14,306 nucleotides of DNA from Bacillota bacterium. GTDB taxonomy: Bacteria > Bacillota > Clostridia > Oscillospirales > Ruminococcaceae. The DNA is taken from NCBI GenBank assembly GCA_023429685.1, contig JAEZDF010000100.1:1-14306 (forward strand), given 5' to 3'. The notes beneath the pieces were generated by a model. It saw nothing but the letters and a program-made list of their open reading frames with translations. It ran no database searches and was not told the origin of the DNA. The position numbers were made by a program, and so were the translations under genes. This document shows positions 1 to 5,967 of this stretch, piece after piece (positions within the stretch are counted from its first letter, which is position 1; every line of letters starts with the position of its first letter).

Positions 1-40
1 GCTTTCTTCGATAAAATCAGCCAGGGGATGAGTAAATTTA

Positions 41-64
41 TTTTACACCAGGGAAAGTGTAAAA
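41..64 (-). terminator. Hairpin downstream of noc, weak terminator candidate
   Basis: Perfect 8-bp arms (TTTTACAC / GTGTAAAA) enclose an 8-nt loop just after the noc stop codon. Read on the minus strand it is followed by TAAATTTACT, a poor T-tract, and the stem is AT-rich. Position is right for a noc terminator, but the energetics look marginal. Confidence 0.35.
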
Positions 65-69
65 CGCCA

Positions 70-903
70 TTAGTTAACCGCCGCAAGCTTTGGCTCGGTC
101 TTTTTCGCCTGCTTTGGGATGGTGACGATGTACTCGATGTAATCGTCCTTTTCCACCTGCTTTGCTTGCGCGTTCACGCCCGCCTTCTGCATCGTATCCA
201 CCGCGCGGTTGACAGTGTTTAAAAAAAGCCGCACATCCTTCACGACGAACACCCTCTCCTGCCGTGGCTTTGGGGTATAGCAGAGCAGGCCGTTGATGTA
301 CTCCTCGGTCTTTTCCACCGTAAGCCTACGGGCGATGATGACGTCCAGCGTCTGGTCGCGTTTTTTGGGGTCGTCTATCTTTAGCAGTGCCCGCGCGTGC
401 CGCTCGGACAATCGGTTTAGTAAAATCTTGTTCTGCTGCTCGGGGGAGATTCGCAGTAGTCGCAGCTTGTTTGCGATGGTGGACTGTGCCTTGCCAAGGC
501 GCTGTGCCGCCTCCTCCTGCGTGACCGCCCAGTCGTGGATCAGGGAGTAATAGGCATTTGCCTCTTCAAAGAAGGTCAGATCGCTGCGCTGCAGGTTCTC
601 GAGCACCGACAGGATGGCGGATTGCTGCGCAGTCGCGTCTACCACGATGCAGGGAACTACGGGCAGGTTAATCAGCTTTGCGGCGCGCAGTCTGCGCTCA
701 CCTGCAATCAGCTCGTACACCCCGTCGCGGATGCGCCGCACCGATAGCGGTTGCAGCACCCCGTTTTCGCGGATACTCTCCGCAAGGCTTGCAAGCTCGG
801 ACTGGCTGATGATTTTGCGCGGTTGGGCAGGGTTTGGCAGGATGTTATGTACCCCCACCTCGATGACCTTATTCACAACCTTTTCGCGTGAAAACACCGC
901 CAT
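70..903 (-). CDS. noc: Nucleoid occlusion protein Noc (ParB/Spo0J family)
   Basis: Noc is a DNA-binding CTPase-type clamp that, in Bacillus, spreads from dispersed binding sites and keeps the division septum off the nucleoid. Visible family features in the 277-aa product: NPAQPRK near residues 24-30, the CTP-binding GERRLRAA at 68-75, ENLQR at 102-106, and a helix-turn-helix at about 127-151. The HTH segment (AQRLGKAQSTIANKLRLL) and the C-terminal pattern with VNTxNRAV-like and EYIxxxIPK-like stretches are closer to Noc than to Spo0J, as remembered. Position beside rsmG supports this. ATG at 903 is chosen over an in-frame TTG at 909 because AGGTG lies 7 nt upstream. The N-terminus before the ParB core is short compared with B. 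subtilis Noc, so membrane anchoring by an amphipathic helix is uncertain. Confidence 0.9.
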   Translation of the reverse strand: MAVFSREKVVNKVIEVGVHNILPNPAQPRKIISQSELASLAESIRENGVLQPLSVRRIRDGVYELIAGERRLRAAKLINLPVVPCIVVDATAQQSAILSVLENLQRSDLTFFEEANAYYSLIHDWAVTQEEAAQRLGKAQSTIANKLRLLRISPEQQNKILLNRLSERHARALLKIDDPKKRDQTLDVIIARRLTVEKTEEYINGLLCYTPKPRQERVFVVKDVRLFLNTVNRAVDTMQKAGVNAQAKQVEKDDYIEYIVTIPKQAKKTEPKLAAVN

Positions 904-936
904 GGGCAATCACCTGCCTTTTTCATACCAGTTCCG

Positions 937-981
937 TAAAAAAGCAAAGCACAGAACAGGCTTGTCCGCCTTGTCTGTGCT
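937..981 (-). terminator. Hairpin plus T-run between rsmG and noc, terminator or noc attenuator
   Basis: On the minus strand AGCACAG pairs with CTGTGCT (948-981), with an inner ACA(A)GGC / GCCTGT helix, followed by TTGCTTTTTT. This is a convincing intrinsic terminator. It ends only about 35 nt before the noc start, which leaves little room for a noc promoter after it. TATTCT-like and TATACT-like sequences lie just upstream of the hairpin. It may therefore end rsmG transcripts only partly, or act as a noc leader attenuator. Confidence 0.65.
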
Positions 982-1059
982 CAGAATACCATATCGGTAG
1001 TATAATTTCCAGTATTTTCTATCTCTGCTTTGCGACAGGATGTGCCGCCATCCGCGCGG

Positions 1060-1773
1060 CTACAAGGGGCTTTTTGCCATTTTAGCACCGGGGCGCGGGT
1101 AGCCTGTCGGGGTTTGCGATATCTTTTTTATCACAACGATGGTTCGCTCCCCCGCATTCGGCAGGGTAAAGCGGATTACGTCCTGTACTGTTCCGCCTAA
1201 GGTTTTAATGGCGCGCGCTGCTTCGGTAAGCTCAGTATCCACATTGCCGCTTTTCATAGCCGCAAACACGCCGCCTTGTTTGACAAACGGCAGGCAGTAT
1301 TCCGTAAGCTCGCGCAGGTGCGCGACGGCACGGGCGGTTGCGATATCATACCGCTCACGGTAACCCTTGTCGTTGCCTAAGTCCTCCGCGCGGGCGTGTA
1401 TCGTGCTGCCCGTTAGTGACAGCTCCTGAAGCAGCCCCTCCAAAAAGGTAATGCGCTTATTTGTGCTGTCGGCCAGGGTGATGGCAACATCCTCCCGCAT
1501 AATCTTTACCGGCACGCCGGGAAAGCCCGCCCCGCTGCCGACATCGATAAGGCTTGCCCCCTCTGTGATCGCGACGTGGTGCGCAAGCAAAATGCTATCG
1601 AGAAAATGCTTGACCGCAATGCCCTCGTCGTCCTTGATGGCGGTCAGGTTCATGCGGGCGCTCCAGTCGAGCAAAAAAGCGGCGTAGCGGTCAAACCGCA
1701 TAAGCTGGGTGTCGGTAAGGGTGATGCCCAGCGGCGCGGCGTGTTGTTTTAGGATGTCCGAAACAGTAGGCAT
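1060..1773 (-). CDS. rsmG: 16S rRNA (guanine-N7)-methyltransferase RsmG (GidB)
   Basis: RsmG makes m7G in the 530 loop of 16S rRNA (G527 in E. coli) using S-adenosylmethionine; loss gives low-level streptomycin resistance in several bacteria. The 237-aa product has the usual family length. Visible features: the N-terminal helix with WSARMNLTAI near 37-46, the HFLDS motif at 56-60, the SAM-binding loop LIDVGSGAGFPG at 75-86, and ATARAVAHLREL near 145-156. The start is well supported: AAGGAG lies 7 nt before the ATG. A gene for a lipoprotein precedes it by about 60 nt and noc follows after a hairpin. The C-terminal tail after about residue 218 is basic and proline-rich and looks unstructured. 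Confidence 0.95.
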   Translation of the reverse strand: MPTVSDILKQHAAPLGITLTDTQLMRFDRYAAFLLDWSARMNLTAIKDDEGIAVKHFLDSILLAHHVAITEGASLIDVGSGAGFPGVPVKIMREDVAITLADSTNKRITFLEGLLQELSLTGSTIHARAEDLGNDKGYRERYDIATARAVAHLRELTEYCLPFVKQGGVFAAMKSGNVDTELTEAARAIKTLGGTVQDVIRFTLPNAGERTIVVIKKISQTPTGYPRPGAKMAKSPL

Positions 1774-1832
1774 GGCGGGTCTCCTTTAAAATATGATGGA
1801 TGCGATGGCTTTATTTTGCACTCGGTGTTCGA

Positions 1833-2489
1833 TTATAGTGGGCTTATCTTCGCCGAAACCACCAAAAATCGTTCGGGTTCAGGCAGTGTGACAAACTCCA
1901 CCTCATATCGGGTTAACAGCGTATACACCGGATTCTCGGCGTAATAGGACGGAACATCATACGAACCGAGGGTCAGCTTAATGCGGTCGCCCTCCTGCTT
2001 ATAACTGAGCACACCAAATGCCCGTACCCCGCCGTACCCGCCGAGCATTGGCAGCACATATTCTCGTGATGCACTGTCGTACCCTTTTGTGCCGCCGCTT
2101 AACGGGTCAAAGCCCTGCTGGGGGTCAAAGAAATCGGTGTCAAGGTGGGCGTATAATATCTGTTCTATATCGGCAAGCGGAATACGGTACACACTGCCGT
2201 CAAACCATTCTTCTTGTTTGTCGTGATAAAGATCGGTCGAGAGTATCCAGAATAAAAACGCTGCTTTCTCTCGTTCGGTGGGCGGCGTGCTCACCGTAAG
2301 CTCGAGAAATAACATCCCCTGTGCAATTTCAACAACAGAACGTTGTTCCTGTGTCAGCTCATGGTTGGGAATTGGTACGGTAACAGGCGGTGCGCAGCCG
2401 CAAAGCAGCGTAAAGCATACAAGCAGCCCTATCGTTAATCGTTTGATTGTCGGCATTAAACCGTACCCCCCATTTATCGCAACGGTCAT
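1833..2489 (-). CDS. Putative lipoprotein of unknown function
   Basis: I do not recognise a characterised family. The 218-aa product starts with a short basic region, a hydrophobic stretch (about residues 19-29) and a lipobox-like LCGC, so Cys32 is the likely lipidated residue and the protein would sit on the outer face of the membrane. The mature part is soluble and acidic-aromatic, with WILSTDLYHD near 61-70, a Gly-rich turn (MLGGYGGVRAFG) in the middle, and a final beta-like segment. Start choice is uncertain: ATG at 2489 has AAGGA 6 nt upstream, while an internal ATG at 2456 would give a more typical signal peptide (lipidated Cys21) but only a G-run upstream. It lies between mnmG and rsmG with about 60 nt to rsmG, so co-transcription with rsmG is possible. 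Confidence 0.75.
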   Translation of the reverse strand: MTVAINGGYGLMPTIKRLTIGLLVCFTLLCGCAPPVTVPIPNHELTQEQRSVVEIAQGMLFLELTVSTPPTEREKAAFLFWILSTDLYHDKQEEWFDGSVYRIPLADIEQILYAHLDTDFFDPQQGFDPLSGGTKGYDSASREYVLPMLGGYGGVRAFGVLSYKQEGDRIKLTLGSYDVPSYYAENPVYTLLTRYEVEFVTLPEPERFLVVSAKISPL

Positions 2490-2517
2490 AACTGTTCCTT
2501 ACGGATTGAAAGTCGTG

Positions 2518-2533
2518 CGTTTCACGTGATAAG
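2518..2533. promoter_or_regulatory. Degenerate parS-like sequence
   Basis: This 16-mer matches the canonical parS palindrome at 12 positions and contains an uninterrupted GTTTCACGTGA. The left half matches 7 of 8, the right half 5 of 8. parS sites cluster near the origin, where this window lies. Four mismatches make function doubtful. Confidence 0.2.
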
Positions 2534-2566
2534 AAGTCCGAACGTAGTGCCGAGTAGGGGCGAATA

Positions 2567-2583
2567 GCCAACCGGTGGTTGGC
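2567..2583. repeat. Palindrome, GCCAACC stem with 3-nt loop
   Basis: Perfect 7-bp arms GCCAACC / GGTTGGC around GGT. The same stem recurs at 9364-9380 (loop ATG) and 9459-9475 (loop GTG). A half-element GTAGGGGCGAAT lies immediately before it. Confidence 0.75.
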
Positions 2584-2697
2584 ATTGCAACCGCCCGCAT
2601 TTACCCTCATCATCCGACCCCTATGAAAGAGCGACCATCGGTCATCCGCAAAACAAAGCAAACCTCGCTTGGGCAACCCATGAATGTAGTGACCTTC

Positions 2698-2725
2698 GGA
2701 GCGACGAGGGCGTCGCTCCCTACGG
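2698..2725. repeat. Palindrome with CTACGG flank, GGAGCGACG stem
   Basis: Arms GGAGCGACG / CGTCGCTCC (9 bp, perfect) around a 4-nt loop AGGG, followed by CTACGG. Near-identical copy at 9240-9267 differs only in the loop (AAGG). Confidence 0.85.
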
Positions 2726-2774
2726 CATATTCAAACCGACGTATTGTCACATTTTGGAAAGCAGCGTTACTTGC

Positions 2775-2800
2775 GGAACGGTCAAGACCGTTCCCTACGG
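2775..2800. repeat. Palindrome with CTACGG flank, GGAACGGTC stem
   Basis: Arms GGAACGGTC / GACCGTTCC (9 bp, perfect) around AA, followed by CTACGG. The same element in the opposite orientation is at 9164-9187 and 10984-11006. Confidence 0.85.
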
Positions 2801-2870
2801 GTTTGCGCGTATTCTTTGCGCGATTGATATTCTTTTTTCTTTATATTGTTGGTGGATTGCGCGTTTTCGG

Positions 2871-4742
2871 CTATTTATTGCGCTCGAGCCACACCAGTAG
2901 CACCGAGATGTCAGCGGGGCTGACGCCCGAGATGCGCGACGCCTGACCGATGCTCAGGGGCTTGATGCGCGTCAGCTTTTCGCGTGCTTCCAGCCGCAGG
3001 CTTTCGATGGTATGGTACGGCGTATCGGGGGAAAGCGGGCGCTTTTCGAGGCGGCGCATCTGCTCCACCTGCGCAAGCTGGCGGCGGATGTAGCCCTCGT
3101 ACTTCAGTTCAATCTCCGCCTGCTCCCACACGGCGCGGGGCAGGGTCGGACGGTCAGGGTCAAACGGGGCGAGTGACAGATAGCTCATCTGCGGGCGGCG
3201 TATCAACTCCGCAAGCCGTGCGCCCGTAATCAGCGGCGCGGTGCCGCTGTCTATCAGTAGGGCGTTGAGTTCCTCACTCGGCGGCAGGATTACCCGGGAA
3301 AGCCGCGCGATCTCCTCGTCCACCAGACGATATTTGTCGCACATCCCGTCGTACCGCTCTTTTGAAATCAGCCCGATTTCGTACCCGACGGGGGTCAGGC
3401 GTTTATCCGCGTTGTCCTGACGCAGGATAAGCCGAAACTCCGAGCGAGAGGTCATCATACGGTAGGGGTCATGGCAGCCCTTGGTGGTCAGGTCGTCTAT
3501 CAGTGTACCGATATAGGAGCTGCCGCGGTCAAGGATGACAGGCTGCTTGCCTTTTACCGCGCGGGCGGCGTTGATGCCCGCCATCAGCCCCTGTGCCGCT
3601 GCCTCCTCGTAGCCGGAGGTGCCGTTGAACTGCCCCGCGCCGTACAGCCCTTTGACCTTGATAAACTCAAGGCTGGGCAGCAGGTCAAGCGGGTCACAGC
3701 AGTCGTACTCGATGGCGTAGGCGTTGCGCATCATCTGCATGTTCTCAAACCCGTCGATGGTGCGGTACATCGCCACCTGTACCTCCTCGGGCAGCGATGA
3801 GCTCATGCCCTGCAGGTACATCTCCTCGGTATCAAGCCCCATCGGCTCCAAAAAGACCTGGTGACGCTCCTTGTCGGCAAACCGAACCACCTTATCCTCA
3901 ATACTCGGGCAGTAGCGCGGACCGATGCCCTCTATCATGCCGCCGTACAGCGGCGAGCGGTGCAGGTTTGCCTTGATGATGTCGTGGGTTTTGGTGTTGG
4001 TGTACGCAATATAACACACCGCCTGATTTTCGGGCGGGATTTGTGTAGTAAACGAAAACGGCTCGACCGGCTCGTCGCCCGGCTGCGCCTCCAGCTTATC
4101 CAAATTGATGCTGCTTTTGAGCAGCCGACCGGGGGTTCCTGTTTTAAAGCGGCGGGTGGGTATACCTAAGGCGTTCAGGCTTTTGGTCAGATGCATCGCC
4201 GCCTGACAACCGTCCGGACCGCTTTCGTAGCTTGCGTCGCCTACAAAGATGCGCCCGCCCAGATAGGTGCCGGTGGAGACGATGACCGCCCCAACCTCGT
4301 ACCGCGCGCCGAGCCTAGTGACCACGGCACACGCGCGCCCGACTTCAACGCAAACCTCGCACACCTCCGCCTGCTTGATTACCAGATTCTCGGTGCGCTC
4401 AAGCAGCTGCTTCATCGCGATATGGTACTGCACGCGGTCAATCTGTGCGCGCAGGCTATATACGGCGGGACCCTTTCCCCTATTCAGCATCCGGCTTTGG
4501 ATGGTGGTTTGGTCGGCGATGCGCCCCATCTCACCGCCCAGCGCGTCGATCTCCCGCACGAGGTGCCCCTTTGCCGTGCCCCCTACCGACGGGTTGCACG
4601 GCATGTTTGCAATCGCATCGAGCGACAGCGTAAACAGCACGACGCTCGCCCCCAGCCTTGCCGCCGCGAGCGCCGCCTCGCAGCCCGCGTGCCCTGCGCC
4701 GATTACGGCGACATCAAAGCTACCCGCGTTGTATTGTGTCAT
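2871..4742 (-). CDS. mnmG: tRNA uridine-5-carboxymethylaminomethyl modification enzyme MnmG (GidA)
   Basis: MnmG works with MnmE to build the cmnm5 group on the wobble uridine of certain tRNAs, using FAD, NADH, glycine and a folate one-carbon donor. The 623-aa product has normal length. Visible features: N-terminal FAD-binding VIGAGHAGCEAA (from about 13), the MPCNPSVGG segment with Cys49, the family signature GPRYCPSIEDK with Cys278, and a GYEEAAAQGLMAG block in the last part of the FAD domain. Both cysteines regarded as functionally important in the E. coli enzyme are present. The ATG at 4742 fits the family N-terminus, but its Shine-Dalgarno (AAGGA) is 13 nt away, so initiation may be inefficient. 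It has its own promoter (4893-4921) and is separated from mnmE by an accessory insert. Confidence 0.97.
   Translation of the reverse strand: MTQYNAGSFDVAVIGAGHAGCEAALAAARLGASVVLFTLSLDAIANMPCNPSVGGTAKGHLVREIDALGGEMGRIADQTTIQSRMLNRGKGPAVYSLRAQIDRVQYHIAMKQLLERTENLVIKQAEVCEVCVEVGRACAVVTRLGARYEVGAVIVSTGTYLGGRIFVGDASYESGPDGCQAAMHLTKSLNALGIPTRRFKTGTPGRLLKSSINLDKLEAQPGDEPVEPFSFTTQIPPENQAVCYIAYTNTKTHDIIKANLHRSPLYGGMIEGIGPRYCPSIEDKVVRFADKERHQVFLEPMGLDTEEMYLQGMSSSLPEEVQVAMYRTIDGFENMQMMRNAYAIEYDCCDPLDLLPSLEFIKVKGLYGAGQFNGTSGYEEAAAQGLMAGINAARAVKGKQPVILDRGSSYIGTLIDDLTTKGCHDPYRMMTSRSEFRLILRQDNADKRLTPVGYEIGLISKERYDGMCDKYRLVDEEIARLSRVILPPSEELNALLIDSGTAPLITGARLAELIRRPQMSYLSLAPFDPDRPTLPRAVWEQAEIELKYEGYIRRQLAQVEQMRRLEKRPLSPDTPYHTIESLRLEAREKLTRIKPLSIGQASRISGVSPADISVLLVWLERNK
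3289..3302. promoter_or_regulatory. Candidate Noc-binding site inside mnmG
   Basis: ATTACCCGGGAAAG matches the B. subtilis Noc-binding palindrome ATTTCCCGGGAAAT at 12 of 14 positions. It falls in coding sequence (codons for a LSRVI stretch of MnmG), which is normal for Noc sites. Assignment rests on similarity only. Confidence 0.3.
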
Positions 4743-4892
4743 ATCGGTGTTTCATTCCTTTATCTTTTACAGTGGGTTGTTATCCTTATCTTTGGCTACG
4801 TTTGCAGCGATGATTCTTCATATCCGTTGCGCATTATACTCTTGGTACTAATCGTTGCCGCCTACTGGGTTTTTGGCTATGAATCAAGGTTA

Positions 4893-4921
4893 AGTATAAT
4901 GCAGTGAGGCTGAACTGGCAA
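4893..4921 (-). promoter_or_regulatory. SigA-type promoter for mnmG
   Basis: Minus strand: -35 TTGCCA (4916-4921), 17-bp spacer, -10 TATACT (4893-4898). Each hexamer matches consensus at 5 of 6. Predicted start is near 4886, giving a leader of about 145 nt before the mnmG ATG. The leader shows no obvious ORF or hairpin. Confidence 0.7.
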
Positions 4922-4947
4922 GAGAAAAGTGGCGGGATTAAAACTAT

Positions 4948-4973
4948 CGCCCCGTCAACTAGTTGACGGGGCG
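4948..4973 (-). terminator. Perfect 26-bp palindrome, likely terminator of the restriction-modification operon
   Basis: Two perfect 13-bp arms meet at the centre (CT|AG), so the RNA hairpin has a strong GC-rich base and a CUAG loop. On the minus strand it is followed by GATAGTTTTAATCC, a short T-tract. It lies about 60 nt beyond the specificity-subunit stop and just upstream of the mnmG promoter, the expected place for a terminator insulating the two units. Confidence 0.6.
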
Positions 4974-5031
4974 GTGGGATTATTTTAGTATAGTGGCTAC
5001 GCGGGGAATGAAATGATGTGTTGGTAATTTT

Positions 5032-5967
5032 TTATATTCTGTCGCTATATGGTAATGATTTAATGTAACTTTCCATATATTTCCAGTCTGGCAAGCCTTG
5101 CTTGGTAACAGGAATTTTAATAATTGTATCCGCCATTCTTGACGACCACTTACGTCCAAAAGAATATTTCGGGCGTTCTAAGTCCAACAGCGTAACAATA
5201 AACATACCAACATACTGATTTAAGTTCTCATTATACCCAACGGTTAAATCCGCAGTACCAATAAAATCATCATTCATGTAATTTGAGTATCCAACAGAAC
5301 CTTGACCATTACCAATGAATACTATACAATTCCCTTTTGTAATAACCCTTTCATCGCGAACAACACGACGCATTACACCGTTTTCACTTTTTTTAGCGCC
5401 TAAGTAAAAGCAGTCGTCTCCGTCTATCAAATCGCTTGACGATCTGTTTTTACAACGTTCTAATCTAAACAATTCACCTATTTTGAACTCTTTCCAACTT
5501 CCAATTTTTAATAGCGGCACCTCTATACAACGAATAGCCGTCATTACTCGCTCAACAGTCATAGTATAAACCCAGTCAGGGATATTTTCTGGCAATACAA
5601 TGTCTTTCAGAGTCTTATTCGCTTGCCGCCCATAATTGTAACGATAGGCGTTAGCCTGAATACACATACAATAATAAAGCTTTTCTTGTAAAGTCATGTC
5701 CTTCTTTGGCTTTAGTACACCTATATGAAAAGACGTATAAAAAGGTTTAGTCTGAACGAATGCAGACAAAACACTTCCACCAAGAGCAACGGTAATATCC
5801 CCCGCAGGAAAAGGCTTAACAAAATCGTCGGCACAGACTTGCGCAACAACACCATTATCTTGTGCGGTGCGGGAAACAAAGTTAATATTAGAAGTCATAG
5901 ATAATTCCATATTCATTAACTCAAAACTATTCCCTTGATAGACCTTAAATAAGTCCCTAACTTTCAT
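5032..5967 (-). CDS. Restriction-modification specificity (S) subunit, two target-recognition domains
   Basis: This 311-aa protein should recognise the DNA target for the nuclease-methylase encoded just upstream. It is built as two related halves. Segment NYGRQANKTLKDIVLP followed by PDWVY (about 111-134) mirrors SFGRKWSSRMADTIIKIP followed by PDWKY (about 269-297); NFVSRTAQDNGV (29-40) mirrors CFYLGAKKSENGV (186-198). Each half is therefore one target-recognition domain plus a short helical spacer, predicting a split target of two short half-sites. No long coiled coil as in type I HsdS is evident. ATG at 5967 is chosen over GTG at 5976 because AGGTG lies 6 nt before it. It overlaps the upstream gene by 11 nt, so the two are translationally coupled. 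Base composition is AT-rich compared with the core genes. Confidence 0.85.
   Translation of the reverse strand: MKVRDLFKVYQGNSFELMNMELSMTSNINFVSRTAQDNGVVAQVCADDFVKPFPAGDITVALGGSVLSAFVQTKPFYTSFHIGVLKPKKDMTLQEKLYYCMCIQANAYRYNYGRQANKTLKDIVLPENIPDWVYTMTVERVMTAIRCIEVPLLKIGSWKEFKIGELFRLERCKNRSSSDLIDGDDCFYLGAKKSENGVMRRVVRDERVITKGNCIVFIGNGQGSVGYSNYMNDDFIGTADLTVGYNENLNQYVGMFIVTLLDLERPKYSFGRKWSSRMADTIIKIPVTKQGLPDWKYMESYIKSLPYSDRI

Larger units (their letters stand above)
2490..2870. other. Gene-free spacer between mnmG and the lipoprotein gene, carrying palindrome cluster A
   Basis: I see no credible gene in this 381-bp stretch. It holds three clear palindromes (listed separately), a degenerate GTAGGGGCGAAT half-element near 2555 and a small GACC-ATC-GGTC palindrome at 2633-2643. 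The mnmG-proximal part (about 2805-2870) is AT-rich with two TTTGCGCG copies. No T-tract follows the palindromes in either direction, so they do not look like ordinary terminators. Confidence 0.7.

Noticed and set aside
2359..2676. Minus-strand frame of 105 codons upstream of the lipoprotein
   Set aside because: Overlaps the lipoprotein gene in another frame and covers palindrome cluster A; no family resemblance.
2775..2800. Palindrome as the mnmG terminator
   Set aside because: No T-tract on either side, and the same element occurs in unrelated contexts in both orientations.
4191..4907. Long plus-strand frame opposite mnmG
   Set aside because: Antisense shadow of a G+C-rich gene; composition follows the codon structure of mnmG and it has no start signals.
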